A DNA stretch of 64,000 bases, taken from assembly GCA_030424845.1 (NCBI GenBank), contig JAUHWC010000006.1, forward strand, positions 1-64,000. The letters run 5' to 3'. A program made the translations under genes and the position numbers. The notes below the pieces were generated by a model. It made no database searches and was not told the DNA's origin. It was given only the letters and a program-made list of their open reading frames with translations. This DNA is from Alphaproteobacteria bacterium. GTDB lineage: Bacteria; Pseudomonadota; Alphaproteobacteria; Sphingomonadales; Sphingomonadaceae. Each line of letters begins with the position of its first letter. Position 1 is the first letter of the stretch. This document shows, one piece after another, positions 25,345-35,108 of this stretch.

Positions 25345-27542
25345 GCCCTGCCTCTCACCAACTGCATGGCGGCATCCACGATCCGGTCCCGCGAAGGCAT
25401 GGTTGCCGCATAGGCGGGGCCGGTGGGGATGAAGCTGTCCTCTGCCGTCAGCCTGGCGTGGGGAAGGTCGCACTGTTCCGCCACCAGCGCCATCAGCGCT
25501 TCTGCCACACCGCCGGTGCGGCGCGTTTCATCCACGATCAGGGCCGCGCCGCAATCCTTTACCGCTTCGGCAATGGCCAGTGCGGGAAGCGGCGAGAGCC
25601 AGCGAATGTCCACGATGCGTGCCTTGATGCCTTTGTCAGCCAGGATCGGCAGTGCCTGGTGCGACAGGTAGGCCCCGTTGGCGAATGTGATGATCGCCAG
25701 GTCCTTGCCATCGCCATGCACGCCCACTTCGCCCATCCCGATGCGCTCGCCCGGCTCGGGATAGGACATCATCCAGCCGCCATCGCCCGCTTCGTGCAGA
25801 TCGCGCATGGGATAGAGTGCGATGGGCTCGAGGAAGACCACCAGCCGCTGTTCTTCCCGCGCCAGCCGAACGCATTCTCGCAGCATCATGGCGGCATCGC
25901 GACCGTTCGCGGGGCAAGCCAGGATCAGGCCGGGAATGTCACGCAGGACCGCAATCGAATTGTCATTGTGGAAATGGCCGCCAAAGCCCTTCTGGTAGCC
26001 AAGGCCGGAAATGCGCACTACCATCGGGTTGGTGTACTGGCCGTTTGAGAAGAACGGCAGGGTTGCCGCCTCCCCGCGCAACTGGTCCTCGGCATTGTGG
26101 AGATAGGCGAGGAACTGGATTTCCGGCAGCGGGATGAAACCGTTCTGGGCCATGCCGATGGCAAGGCCGAGGATCGATTGTTCGTCCAGCAAGGTATCGA
26201 TCACGCGGGAACGGCCGAAACGGGCCGACAGGCGCTGTGTGATGCCATAATTTCCGCCCTTCTTGCCGATGTCCTCGCCCATCATGACGACTTCCTGATG
26301 CTCCAGCATCAGATCGGTCAGCGCCATGTTGATCAGCTTGCCCATCGGCTGGGGCTTTTCCATCAGCGCCATGTCCGAACCGAATACATCCTGCCTTCGT
26401 TGCGGGTCGGGGCCGTTGGTCGGGGCACACACGCGCCGCGGCGGGACGAGGCTGGCCATCACCTCCTGTGCATTGCCAAGCCGAGGCCGCGAGACGGCTT
26501 CGGCAGCGATGCGTTCCACCCGATCGGCACTGCTGTCGTAGATCGCCAGCGCCTCTGCCGGAGCCAGCACTTCGGCCTCGGCCAGTTGGCGGACCATGTG
26601 CAGCAACGGGTCCTGCGCCTCTTCGGCTTCAACCTCGTTCTTAGGCAGATAGGCGAGTGCAACATCCGCCCCTGCATGCCCATAGAGACGGATCGTGCGG
26701 ACGTGCAGGAAGGCCGGCCTGCGCCTTGTGCGAACATATTCGGCCGCTTGCTGTGCCACCTGGAAGGTCTGGTAGATATCGAGGCCGTCGCATTCGAAGT
26801 ACTTGAGGCCCGGGCGATGTTCGAAACTCGCCTTCACCCAGCCGCGCGGCGTCTTGGTGGAGATGCCGATGCCGTTGTCCTCGCACACGAACAGCAGCGG
26901 CAGGGGCACGGATTGGTAGCTGGTCCAGCCTGCCGTGTTGAACGCACCCTGCGCCGTCGAATGGTTCACCGAGGCATCACCGAAGGAGCAATAGACGATG
27001 GCATCGTCCGCAAACTCCTTGTGCTCCGGCGCCTGCTTGCGTGCGAGACCGATGGAATAGGCCGCTCCCACCGCCTTGGGCAGGTGGCTGGCGATGGTCG
27101 AAGTCTGCGGCGGAATGTTCAGGGCCTTGGAGCCCAGCACCTTGTGCCGCCCCCCGGAGATCGGGTCCTCGCTGGAGCAGGCGTAGGACAACAGCATGTC
27201 CCAGGCAGCCGTCTGTCCCGGCACCTGCTCGGCTCGCTGCAACTGGAACGCTGCATCGCGATAGTGCAGGAAAGCAGGGTCCGTCGGACGCAGCGCCGCG
27301 GCGATTGCGGCCATGCCTTCATGCCCGGATGGGCCGATGGTGTAATAACCTTGCCCGGCAGCCTGCATCTTGCGGCTGGTCCGGTCCATCGCACGGGTAA
27401 TGCAGGCGGTGCGGAAGATCGAGGCTGCCGTGATGTCATCGAGCGGGCCAGCAGGAGTCCTGCCTTGGGGAAAATCACCTTCCGCGACACGCCGACGAAA
27501 GTTCTCATGGACAATCGTGACGCGGTCCATCGGCCCGCTCAT
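25341..27542 (-). CDS. Fused 2-oxoacid dehydrogenase E1 alpha/beta
   Basis: A 733-residue thiamine-diphosphate enzyme with the E1 alpha part (about residues 35-330) and E1 beta part (about 400-730) on one chain. The alpha part has a ThDP-binding segment from GDASVNHSTAQGAFN to CEDNGIGIS. The beta part has VVMMGEDIGKKGGNYGITQ, DTLLDEQSILGLAIGMA and a C-terminal transketolase domain (DIRWLSPLP, VDETRRTGGV). Such enzymes decarboxylate branched-chain or other 2-oxoacids and pass the acyl group to a lipoyl E2. No E2 or E3 gene is adjacent; instead an acyl-CoA dehydrogenase and an acyltransferase are coupled to it. Its acyl acceptor is therefore open. Confidence 0.88.
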   Translation of the reverse strand: MSGPMDRVTIVHENFRRRVAEGDFPQGRTPAGPLDDITAASIFRTACITRAMDRTSRKMQAAGQGYYTIGPSGHEGMAAIAAALRPTDPAFLHYRDAAFQLQRAEQVPGQTAAWDMLLSYACSSEDPISGGRHKVLGSKALNIPPQTSTIASHLPKAVGAAYSIGLARKQAPEHKEFADDAIVYCSFGDASVNHSTAQGAFNTAGWTSYQSVPLPLLFVCEDNGIGISTKTPRGWVKASFEHRPGLKYFECDGLDIYQTFQVAQQAAEYVRTRRRPAFLHVRTIRLYGHAGADVALAYLPKNEVEAEEAQDPLLHMVRQLAEAEVLAPAEALAIYDSSADRVERIAAEAVSRPRLGNAQEVMASLVPPRRVCAPTNGPDPQRRQDVFGSDMALMEKPQPMGKLINMALTDLMLEHQEVVMMGEDIGKKGGNYGITQRLSARFGRSRVIDTLLDEQSILGLAIGMAQNGFIPLPEIQFLAYLHNAEDQLRGEAATLPFFSNGQYTNPMVVRISGLGYQKGFGGHFHNDNSIAVLRDIPGLILACPANGRDAAMMLRECVRLAREEQRLVVFLEPIALYPMRDLHEAGDGGWMMSYPEPGERIGMGEVGVHGDGKDLAIITFANGAYLSHQALPILADKGIKARIVDIRWLSPLPALAIAEAVKDCGAALIVDETRRTGGVAEALMALVAEQCDLPHARLTAEDSFIPTGPAYAATMPSRDRIVDAAMQLVRGRA

Positions 27543-28744
27543 CAGAAGAAGGCCTGCAAACCTGTCTGCGCCCGGCCCAGGATCAGGGCGTGGACATCAT
27601 GCGTGCCTTCATAGGTGTTCACCGTCTCCAGGTTCACCATGTGGCGGATCACGCCGAACTCCTCGGAGATACCGTTGCCACCGTGCATGTCGCGCGCCAT
27701 GCGGGCGATATCGAGGGCCTTGCCGCAATTGTTGCGCTTGATCAGGCTGATCATCTCGGGCGCGGCATTGCCTTCATCCATCAGGCGGCCCACGCGCAGC
27801 GCAGCCTGCAATCCGAGCGTGATCTCGGTCTGCATGTTGGCGAGTTTCAGCTGGAACAGCTGGGTCCCGGCAATCGGCTTGCCGAACTGCTTGCGATCAA
27901 GGCCATACTGGCGCGCGGCATGCCAGCAATATTCCGCTGCTCCCATCACGCCCCAGGCAATGCCGTAGCGCGCCCGGTTGAGACAGCCGAAAGGCCCCTT
28001 CAGCCCCTCCACGCCGGGCAGCAGCGCATCCTCGCCCACCTCGACATTGTCCATCACGATTTCGCCGGTGATGGAGGCGCGCAGGGAGAGCTTGCCGCCG
28101 ATCTTGGGTGCCGAAAGGCCCTTCATTCCCTTCTCAAGCACGAAGCCGCGGATCTTGCCGTCATGCGCATCTGACTTCGCCCAGACCACGAAAACGTCGG
28201 CAATCGGCGAATTGGAAATCCACATCTTGCTGCCGTTGAGCACATAGCCGCCATCGACCTTCTTCGCGGTGGTGCGCATGCCTGCGGGATCGGAGCCTGC
28301 ATCGGGCTCGGTCAGGCCGAAGCAGCCGATCAGCTCCCCGCTGGCAAGGCGGGGCAGGTACTTCTGCTTCTGTTCGTCGGAGCCATAGGCGTTGATCGGA
28401 TACATCACGAGGCTGGACTGCACGCTCATCATCGAACGGTAGCCGGAATCGACCCGCTCGATCTCGCGCGCCACCAGGCCGTAGGTGACATAGCCTGCGC
28501 CAAGGCCGCCAAGCTCTTCGGGGATCGTCACGCCCAGCAAGCCGGCATCGCCCATCTTGCGGAAGATGTCCGGATCGGTGTGCTCCTCGCGATAGGCATC
28601 TGTCACGCCGGGCTGCAGCTCGCTTTGCGCAAAGGCACGCGCCGCGTCACGCAGCATGCGCTCATCCTCGCTCAGCTGGTCCTCCAGCCGGAAGGCATCG
28701 GACCAGTCGAATGACGACAGCGAAGGGCCATGACCGTCAGACAT
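27542..28744 (-). CDS. gcdH: Glutaryl-CoA dehydrogenase-like acyl-CoA dehydrogenase
   Basis: A 400-residue acyl-CoA dehydrogenase with the pattern of GcdH, which oxidises and decarboxylates glutaryl-CoA to crotonyl-CoA. Key segments: [17 protein letters not shown] (FAD and substrate binding), [18 protein letters not shown], and the catalytic glutamate in [20 protein letters not shown] near residue 378. [19 protein letters not shown] at the N terminus is also GcdH-like. It overlaps the E1 gene by 1 bp and has GAGGAGAGAG upstream. Paired with a 2-oxoacid E1 it could serve a lysine/tryptophan-type or aromatic ring-cleavage downstream route; related substrates are possible. Confidence 0.85.
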   Translation of the reverse strand: MSDGHGPSLSSFDWSDAFRLEDQLSEDERMLRDAARAFAQSELQPGVTDAYREEHTDPDIFRKMGDAGLLGVTIPEELGGLGAGYVTYGLVAREIERVDSGYRSMMSVQSSLVMYPINAYGSDEQKQKYLPRLASGELIGCFGLTEPDAGSDPAGMRTTAKKVDGGYVLNGSKMWISNSPIADVFVVWAKSDAHDGKIRGFVLEKGMKGLSAPKIGGKLSLRASITGEIVMDNVEVGEDALLPGVEGLKGPFGCLNRARYGIAWGVMGAAEYCWHAARQYGLDRKQFGKPIAGTQLFQLKLANMQTEITLGLQAALRVGRLMDEGNAAPEMISLIKRNNCGKALDIARMARDMHGGNGISEEFGVIRHMVNLETVNTYEGTHDVHALILGRAQTGLQAFF

Positions 28745-29130
28745 CGCGAAACTCTCTCCTCAGGAACACAATCACTCGTTCAATCCCACCCTTTCGGGCG
28801 GACAGCGCTGGCAAGGGCGCAGTCCAGACAAGGAAGCCTGCGGCACCCTTCCGAATACACCGGCCCTGCCTCGAAAGGGGGGCAATGCTGCATCGTTCAC
28901 CTTGGACCGGAAAAATGCAAACCCGTAACAGCTCTGACGCGCGCCTAATGAACCCGTGCCACGACCTTGGTCAAGATGGTTTCATTGATTACTTTCTCGA
29001 CCGCAACCACAAAGCCATTATCGGGTCGCGGGGAAGCAGACTGTAACGGCAGCCAATGCCCCTCGCACAGGCTGGAACTGCCCATGCAGGAAGTGCATCG
29101 GTTTCAACGGGTTTGCGCGATTTGCCTGCG
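28745..29130. other. Intergenic stretch, no gene recognised
   Basis: A 386-bp gap between the divergently placed ends of two minus-strand units. No convincing gene, RNA gene or repeat was found in either strand. It should hold the promoter of the gcdH-like operon; no clear sigma-70 hexamers stand out. The part near 28980-29040 is slightly less GC-rich. Confidence 0.4.
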
Positions 29131-29904
29131 TCAGGGGTAGACTGTGATGACCACCTTGCGATCCTGCCAGTCGCCCACCTCTGCCTCTTCCGAACTGCCG
29201 ACTTCCACTTCCTGCAAACTGGGCAACAAACCGTCGAACATGCGGCCGACCTGGCTCGCGCGAAGTGCGGCAATGCCGTCGCGTTCGGCAATGACTTCAC
29301 CATTGGTCAACTGCACCGCTGCACGGTGGCCCGTCACCTCGAGACGTTTTGCCTCCACGTTGCGGGCATAATCGAGGACTTCCTGCAGCGCCCCCGGTGT
29401 CTGGAAATTCACGCTGCCTTCGAAGGGGAAATAGATCTCGAAACTGCGGACCTCCAAAGGTGGCTCGGGCGGCGGCGGGGGTGGTGGTGGAGTGAAGGCC
29501 AGCCGTCCATTGCTGGGCCCGGGGGGACGGCGCGGCTCGAAGGGCAGCACATAGCCTGGCTCGGCCATCAGCACCGTGTCACACTCCGGCGACAGCTCCG
29601 GCATTACCGAAACCTTCACCGGCTCCAACACGATCCCTCCGCAAATCCGCTCGCCATCTGCGGAAGGGGTTCCTTCCACCAGCGCCTTGTGCCCAAGCCA
29701 CGGAGGATTGAACGGCGCGGATACATCGCTCTGCACGCCCATGTAGTAGAGCTCACCCCCGTATTCGGTGAGCCAGCACGGCACGCTTGGCGTATCCTTC
29801 ACGATCGGACAGGCGATGAAGGCAAGGTCTTGTGCCGATGCTACAGCCGATGACAGCGCAAGGGCGGCAGATGTGCAGGTGACAGTCAGCGTTCGCAGCA
29901 TCAC
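29131..29904 (-). CDS. Exported protein with OmpA-like C-terminal domain
   Basis: A 257-residue protein. Residues 1-24 are a signal peptide ending ASAQ. A poorly recognised N-terminal domain with four Cys is followed by a run of eight prolines near residue 140, then a C-terminal region (YFPFEGSVNFQTPGALQEVLDYA and AERDGIAALRASQVGRMF) that looks like a diverged OmpA/MotB peptidoglycan-binding domain. The Pro run may be a linker reaching through the periplasm. It overlaps the dihaem protein gene by 4 bp, so the two are probably functionally linked. The exact role is unknown. Confidence 0.7.
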   Translation of the reverse strand: MMLRTLTVTCTSAALALSSAVASAQDLAFIACPIVKDTPSVPCWLTEYGGELYYMGVQSDVSAPFNPPWLGHKALVEGTPSADGERICGGIVLEPVKVSVMPELSPECDTVLMAEPGYVLPFEPRRPPGPSNGRLAFTPPPPPPPPEPPLEVRSFEIYFPFEGSVNFQTPGALQEVLDYARNVEAKRLEVTGHRAAVQLTNGEVIAERDGIAALRASQVGRMFDGLLPSLQEVEVGSSEEAEVGDWQDRKVVITVYP

Positions 29905-31499
29905 AACGTCCTCAGGAAGTTCTCGAGGTCGATCTTCTCCTGCTCGCTGTACTGGATGTTGTAGCGACGATCATAGAAGTCGATGATTTCGCGGATATTG
30001 GCGGCGGAACCGTTCGAAAAATACGGCGCTCGCGAGGCAAGCGCCCGGAACTGCTGCATCACGATGGTGCCGACATCGTTGCACTTGCCGGAAATCAGCG
30101 CACGCCCGGGATCCTGTGTGTAGATCACCCGCCCCAGGAAGGGGTGCGGCGGCACATCGTTGCGACAGGTGACACGGAACAGCGGCATCAGCTCTCGCTC
30201 CTCGGTCCACGGGTTGAGCGGCACTTCGTGCGCCCAGGGCAGGTTGGTGGTGCCGATATCCATCCAGCCGTTTGCTGTATCCAGCCCGGTCATGTGCATG
30301 CCGTGGCAGGTAGCGCAGGTGCGCTTCACGGGATTTCCCAGCCCCACGGTATTGAGATGCATGGAGTCCCTGATCCAGAACGTGCGGAAGTGGTAGATCT
30401 GCTGCCCGCGACGGATGGAGGCACGCATGGTGTTCTGTTCATCACTCAGGCCTGCTTGCGGCTCGGCCCAGCTTTCGTCGATGGGGAAGACCCAGCGCGT
30501 GATGTTGTTTCCAAGGACACCGATATCGCCATTGGCAAGGTTCTCCGGCCCGAAAGTCTTGCCACCTTCGCCGAGCAGGAGGTTGCCCGCTCCATTGTCG
30601 TGGACCTGCGCGGCAAACAGCTGGCGCTCGAAAGCGACAATCCGTTCACGCTGTTCCCGGCTCAGTCCGGCCAGCATCTCCAGGTGATTGGTCGCAGCAT
30701 CCATCGCCTGCACACCCAACGTGGCAGCGCGGGCATCAGCCATGATGTTCATGTTGACCGGCTGCCCGTTTTCGGGATCGCGCAGGGCCGGCTCGCCCGT
30801 CTTGCCCACGAATGGGCCGATGCCGAAATTGCGATGCACTGCGTATGGCAGGTTGGCGACCATCCGCGGCCGGCGATAGACCGAAACCATCGGGTTGTCG
30901 CTGTCCAGCCCATAGACCGGATCGAGATTGCAGCCACCCGGATCGCGCACCACTTCAAGCGTGAACTCGGGCTCGATCGTACCGTCGCCCCAGGGATCCT
31001 TTGGAGGCCAGGGTAGGAACACCCGGAACAATCCGCGCTCGAGCAACAGCGAGTGCGATGCCTCTTCCCCCTGTGGCAGGCTGGGACAGTTGGACCCGTC
31101 GATCGCGGCAAAAATCGGGTCTGTCCCGTCCGTCTCCTCCCATCGCTCGCGGATGGTCCTGACAGACAGGCTCATCCCGTCAGCCGGTTGGTGGCAACTC
31201 ACGCAAGCACGGCCGTTGGGGCCGAGCGGCTCGAAGAAAGGATGCCCGTCTGTCTCGATCTGTCCGGAGGTATTGTAGAGCCTCAGGCGGCCATGGTCGT
31301 TCTCGTATTCGAGCAGTTGGGGAATCGGCCTTCCCTCGCCCGGGTCCCACCATGCGCGGCCACCATTCGGGATCACTGCCTGCTGCGCGGAACCGGCCTG
31401 TGCGGAAACAGCCGGCTCCCGGGCCTGGAGCGCCTGGAAAGCCATAGCCGCCAACACCGTTCCGCCGGCGAGCGTCAGCATACGCGAAGAAACGGTCAT
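29901..31499 (-). CDS. Exported dihaem c-type cytochrome/peroxidase-like protein
   Basis: A 532-residue protein, counted from the ATG at 31499 with AGGGGAAAG upstream. A signal-like hydrophobic segment (LTLAGGTVLAAMAFQAL) begins the chain. Two haem-binding motifs are present: CVSCH at residues 99-103 and CATCH near residue 390, each followed by Met- or His-containing segments. The overall layout (two haem domains, FGIGPFVGKTG, SRAPYFSNGSAANIREIIDFYDRRY at the C terminus) is that of MauG/bacterial cytochrome c peroxidase relatives. Function unknown; oxidation in the periplasm together with the coupled OmpA-like protein is plausible. Confidence 0.78.
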   Translation of the reverse strand: MTVSSRMLTLAGGTVLAAMAFQALQAREPAVSAQAGSAQQAVIPNGGRAWWDPGEGRPIPQLLEYENDHGRLRLYNTSGQIETDGHPFFEPLGPNGRACVSCHQPADGMSLSVRTIRERWEETDGTDPIFAAIDGSNCPSLPQGEEASHSLLLERGLFRVFLPWPPKDPWGDGTIEPEFTLEVVRDPGGCNLDPVYGLDSDNPMVSVYRRPRMVANLPYAVHRNFGIGPFVGKTGEPALRDPENGQPVNMNIMADARAATLGVQAMDAATNHLEMLAGLSREQRERIVAFERQLFAAQVHDNGAGNLLLGEGGKTFGPENLANGDIGVLGNNITRWVFPIDESWAEPQAGLSDEQNTMRASIRRGQQIYHFRTFWIRDSMHLNTVGLGNPVKRTCATCHGMHMTGLDTANGWMDIGTTNLPWAHEVPLNPWTEERELMPLFRVTCRNDVPPHPFLGRVIYTQDPGRALISGKCNDVGTIVMQQFRALASRAPYFSNGSAANIREIIDFYDRRYNIQYSEQEKIDLENFLRTL

Positions 31500-31680
31500 C
31501 TTTCCCCTGCCGCCGGGGCATCTCGAAGCAGGATACTCTCTGCCATGGCTTGCGTCGTTGACCATGCATCCCTCTGTCTTCTGCGGATCGCCATGCGGGA
31601 AGTCCGTGCCGATGCGAAGCTGCCAACTTTACAGACTGCCGCTTTCGTGTTTCCTGCATGTTCTGTAGGGGGATGAGGGA

Positions 31681-32979
31681 TTGAGCAAGGCTGACAACAC
31701 GATAATGCACGCCCGCGTATGGGCGAAGCTGGCCTTGTGGCTGATCGTGCCGATCGCACTGCTCACATTCGTCAATTCGATAGACCGGGTGAATGTCAGC
31801 TATGCCGGAAGCGCGCTTTCGGCGGAACTGGGCCTGAGCCAGCAGCAATTCGGCCAGGGGGTGAGCATGTTCTTCCTTGCCTACCTGCTGTTCCAGTATC
31901 CCCATGTCCGCCTGCTGAAGGCCTGGGGCATCAAGATATGGCTGTTCTGCTCCATCCTCTTGTGGGCAGTCTCGGGTTTCTGGATGGCGCATATCCAGTC
32001 GGCAGCGGAATTTTATGCTGCCCGTTTCCTTCTTGGCATGGCAGAGGCCGGTTTTGCCCCGGGAATGACCTGGCTGATTTCGCAATGGGCACCACCATCC
32101 TTGCGCGCAAGGGCGCTATCCGGCGCGCTGGTCGCCGTACCGCTGTCAATGGTGCTGGGCGGGCCGCTATGCGGATGGTTGCTGGGGATCGGCAACTCGC
32201 TGGACATGGCGGCCTGGCGTTACATGTTCCTCGTCATCGCCACCCCCAACCTGCTACTGGCGGTTGCGGCGGCACTCTATTTCGTGGACAGTCCCGAAAA
32301 GGCGCGCTGGCTGGATGACAGTGAGCGCCAATGGCTGGTTGCCGAATTCGCCAGGCAGGAGCAGACCAGCGCGCCCGAGCCGGCCTGGAAAGAGATTGCG
32401 CGCGATCCCTGGCTGTGGCGCTGCTGCGTCACCTGGCTGCTGGTGATGACCGGTTCCTACGCGCTCGCGTTCTGGCTGCCGCAACTGGTGCGACAGCTCG
32501 ATATTGGCGGTAGCGAGTTCATGATCGGCACGCTCAGCGCGCTGCCGATGCTGGGTCTTGCCATCGGCCTGATGCTGAACGGTCGCCATTCGGATCGCAG
32601 CAACGAGAGGCTTTTGCACGTCGGGATACCCAGCGCGCTCGCAGGCATTGCCATGCTGGTTGCCGCCTTCCTGCAACCTGGATGGCCGGTGCTGGCGCTG
32701 CTGACCCTGACCGGTTTCGGGATCGGCGCGGCCCAGGGCGTATTCTGGGCCATCCCGGGCACCGTGCGTCTTGGTGGCGACAAGGTGCCCGTAGGTGCCA
32801 TTGCGCTTATAAGCATGTTCGGTACGGCCGGTGGCATCATCGGCCCATGGCTGACGGGTGTGCTGGTGGAAAGCAGCGGCAATTTCTCGCTCGCGATCGG
32901 CGCCCTGGCATCACTGCTGGTCATCGCACTGTTCGTGATCGGATTCGACAGGTCAGGCCGCAGCCGCCAAGCGACTTAG
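31681..32979 (+). CDS. MFS transporter, anion:cation symporter family
   Basis: A 432-residue permease with 12 predicted helices, of the ACS family that imports organic acids such as 4-hydroxyphenylacetate or tartrate. Features: VNSIDRVNVSYAG after helix 1, RFLLGMAEAGFAPGM (motif typical of ACS), and a central loop before ARDPWLWR. The TTG at 31681 is taken as start because GGGGGATGAGGGA lies immediately before it; the ATG at 31705 has no such site. Its stop overlaps the 3' end of the convergent GMC gene. An aromatic acid substrate is inferred from the neighbourhood. Confidence 0.85.
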   Translation: MSKADNTIMHARVWAKLALWLIVPIALLTFVNSIDRVNVSYAGSALSAELGLSQQQFGQGVSMFFLAYLLFQYPHVRLLKAWGIKIWLFCSILLWAVSGFWMAHIQSAAEFYAARFLLGMAEAGFAPGMTWLISQWAPPSLRARALSGALVAVPLSMVLGGPLCGWLLGIGNSLDMAAWRYMFLVIATPNLLLAVAAALYFVDSPEKARWLDDSERQWLVAEFARQEQTSAPEPAWKEIARDPWLWRCCVTWLLVMTGSYALAFWLPQLVRQLDIGGSEFMIGTLSALPMLGLAIGLMLNGRHSDRSNERLLHVGIPSALAGIAMLVAAFLQPGWPVLALLTLTGFGIGAAQGVFWAIPGTVRLGGDKVPVGAIALISMFGTAGGIIGPWLTGVLVESSGNFSLAIGALASLLVIALFVIGFDRSGRSRQAT

Positions 32980-34559
32980 GCCTTTCGCACTTCGGCCAGC
33001 AGTTCTGCCGCCTTTTCCGCGATCATGACCGTGGGGGCATGGGTATTGCCCCGGATCACATCGGGCATGACCGATGCATCGGCTACCCTTAACCCCTCCA
33101 CGCCCTGGACCCGCAGCCGGGCATCGACGACATCGCCCATCGCGCAGGTGCTTGTGGGATGGCCGGCGCTGATCAGCGAGGCCCGCAGCCAGCCGTCGAT
33201 GGCTGCATCATCGGCAGCGTCAGGCCCGGGGGCCAGTTCCTGTTTCACCAACGGCCTTGCAGCCTCGGTTGCAAAGAAGCGGCGGGTGAAGCGAAACCCC
33301 TTTCGCAACCTCTGGCGATCTCCGGGTGCGCTCATGAAATTGAACTGCACGGCGGGAAGCGCCAGCGGATCGGCACTTTGCAGTGTCACCTCGCCGCGGC
33401 TTTCCGGATCCAGCAGGATTGCCCCGCACGAGAACATCGGCAGCGGGGCCTTGCGCCAGCCGGGAAACCATGGGCGCGCATCATAACCGCTGTGCACGAT
33501 CTGAAATTGCAGGTCAGGCCGTTCCTGCTCCTCTCCCGAGCGGATGAAGCCCTGGATCGACATGGGGCTCTGGCTCATCTGACCAGTGCCGGCAAGCTTC
33601 CATTTCAGGAAGTTTGTCACCAGCCTGTCCAGCCGGATCTCGCGGTTGAAGGCAATGTCCTGCGCAGCCCTGTAGATCGTCATCGCGATGGGGTGGTCTT
33701 GCAGGTTCTGCCCCACACCGGGCAGGTCGTGCAGAACGTCGATCCCATGCTCGCGCAGATGCCCCGCCGGCCCGATCCCGGACAGCATCAGCAAGTGGGG
33801 GCTGTTGAGCGCCCCCGCACTCAGGATGACCTCGCCCCGACAGCGCAGCTTGCGGTTCCCGAGATCCACGCCTGAGGCCCTGCTGCCTTCAAACAGCACG
33901 CGATGGACCGTCGCACCGGCAATCACCTTCAGGTTGGCGCGCGATTTCACCGGATCGATTAAGGCCCGTACCGTACTCGCCCGGCGGCCCTTGCGGATGG
34001 TGCAGTCGGGCATCCCGAAACCTTCGGGCTGTGGCACGGCAAAATCCGGGCAAGCGCCATATCCCAACTCGCGTGCTGCTTCGAGGAAGGCAGGAAAGAG
34101 CGCCGGGTCCGGTTGCATCGGGGAGACATCCATCTCCCCCTCGCCGCCGTGAAGCTCTCCCGCACCGCGCCAATTGTTCTCGGATCGCTTGAACAGCTCG
34201 AGGACATCGTCATATCCCCAGCCGTCAAACCCGGCATCGCGCCAGCTATCATAATCTGCAGCCGCACCCCGGATATACATGGTACCATTTATGGAAGAGC
34301 ATCCACCCAGCACCTTGCCCCGCGGGATCGGCTGGCTGCGCCCGTCAAGGTGCGGATCAGGCTGGCTTTCGTATCCCCAGCCGAAACGCGGATCCGCTGC
34401 CGCCTGCATCCAGGTCAATGGCATGTCGATCAATGGGTGGCGACAATCCACGCCTGCTTCGATCAGCGCGACGCTTACCCCGGGCCGCGCGCTGAGACGG
34501 TTGGCCAGCACACAGCCGGCGCTGCCTGCACCGACGATGATATAGTCGAACTCTTCCAC
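32976..34559 (-). CDS. GMC family oxidoreductase
   Basis: A 527-residue third GMC flavoenzyme. The GTG at 34559 is preferred because GGAGAGG lies 8 bases upstream and the protein then begins just before [19 protein letters not shown]. Other motifs: GKVLGGCSSINGTMYIRG, catalytic His in HPTSTCAMG and Asn in RGNTHAPTVM (the second Asn of the usual GNTN is His here). It is divergent from the DUF3237-SnoaL pair with only 54 bp between starts. It would oxidise an alcohol; substrate is likely an aromatic compound by context. Confidence 0.9.
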   Translation of the reverse strand: MEEFDYIIVGAGSAGCVLANRLSARPGVSVALIEAGVDCRHPLIDMPLTWMQAAADPRFGWGYESQPDPHLDGRSQPIPRGKVLGGCSSINGTMYIRGAAADYDSWRDAGFDGWGYDDVLELFKRSENNWRGAGELHGGEGEMDVSPMQPDPALFPAFLEAARELGYGACPDFAVPQPEGFGMPDCTIRKGRRASTVRALIDPVKSRANLKVIAGATVHRVLFEGSRASGVDLGNRKLRCRGEVILSAGALNSPHLLMLSGIGPAGHLREHGIDVLHDLPGVGQNLQDHPIAMTIYRAAQDIAFNREIRLDRLVTNFLKWKLAGTGQMSQSPMSIQGFIRSGEEQERPDLQFQIVHSGYDARPWFPGWRKAPLPMFSCGAILLDPESRGEVTLQSADPLALPAVQFNFMSAPGDRQRLRKGFRFTRRFFATEAARPLVKQELAPGPDAADDAAIDGWLRASLISAGHPTSTCAMGDVVDARLRVQGVEGLRVADASVMPDVIRGNTHAPTVMIAEKAAELLAEVRKA

Positions 34560-34613
34560 TGGCAGCGCCTCTCCGATAGTGTCGTTTGAAGCACTTAGCG
34601 CACTGATGGCTGA

Positions 34614-35105
34614 GTGAGGAAGGGGAGGATTGTCCTGCATACGCCCAGCCTTGAACTGGCCTTTCATGTCAGGCTCGATTTCGCTGAAGGTCCGCGCACG
34701 CGTTTCACCCCCGCGGCCAAGCAGTTCACGCGCGGCTTCGTGGGCCTGGCGGGAGGCGAAGTCAGCGGGCCCCGCCTCTCAGGCAAGGTGGTCCCCGGCT
34801 CTGGAGGTGACTGGCCGCGCATGTGGCAAAGCGGCCTGATCGAATTCGAGGCGCATTACATGATCGAGGCAGCAGACGGCACTCCGATCTATATCCACAA
34901 CAGCGGGCTTGCCTGGTCAGCTCCCGATGCCCTTGCCAGGATCGAAGCGGGCAAAACGGTGGGGGCGGAGGAAAACTATGTTCGTGTCACACCTCGCTTT
35001 GAAGCGCCGGACGGGCCGCACGCCTGGCTGGGGCGCACGATCTTCGTCGGCATTGCCGAACGGCGGGGCAATTCCACGCATTTCGATTACTACGCGGTGA
35101 CCTGA
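34614..35105 (+). CDS. DUF3237 family protein
   Basis: Up to 163 residues, one of four DUF3237 paralogues here. The fold is a small beta barrel; conserved parts are LELAFHVRLDF, GGEVSGPRLSGKVVPGSGGDW and a C-terminal PHAWLGRTIFVGIAER. The start is uncertain: the GTG at 34614 has no good ribosome site, while GGGGAGG at about 34622-34628 would serve a rare start (ATT or CTG) at 34629-34635. It is 3 bp upstream of a SnoaL gene and divergent from a GMC gene. No activity is assigned to the family in general; an enzyme role on phenolic dimers is possible. Confidence 0.82.
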   Translation: MRKGRIVLHTPSLELAFHVRLDFAEGPRTRFTPAAKQFTRGFVGLAGGEVSGPRLSGKVVPGSGGDWPRMWQSGLIEFEAHYMIEAADGTPIYIHNSGLAWSAPDALARIEAGKTVGAEENYVRVTPRFEAPDGPHAWLGRTIFVGIAERRGNSTHFDYYAVT

Positions 35106-35108
35106 ACC

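Noticed and set aside
26097-27614. 505-codon frame antisense to the E1 fusion gene
   Set aside because: The E1 protein is intact with ThDP motifs; the antisense sequence is low-complexity His/Arg-rich.
34592-34613. Operator in the 54-bp GMC/DUF3237 gap
   Set aside because: No convincing inverted or direct repeat was found.
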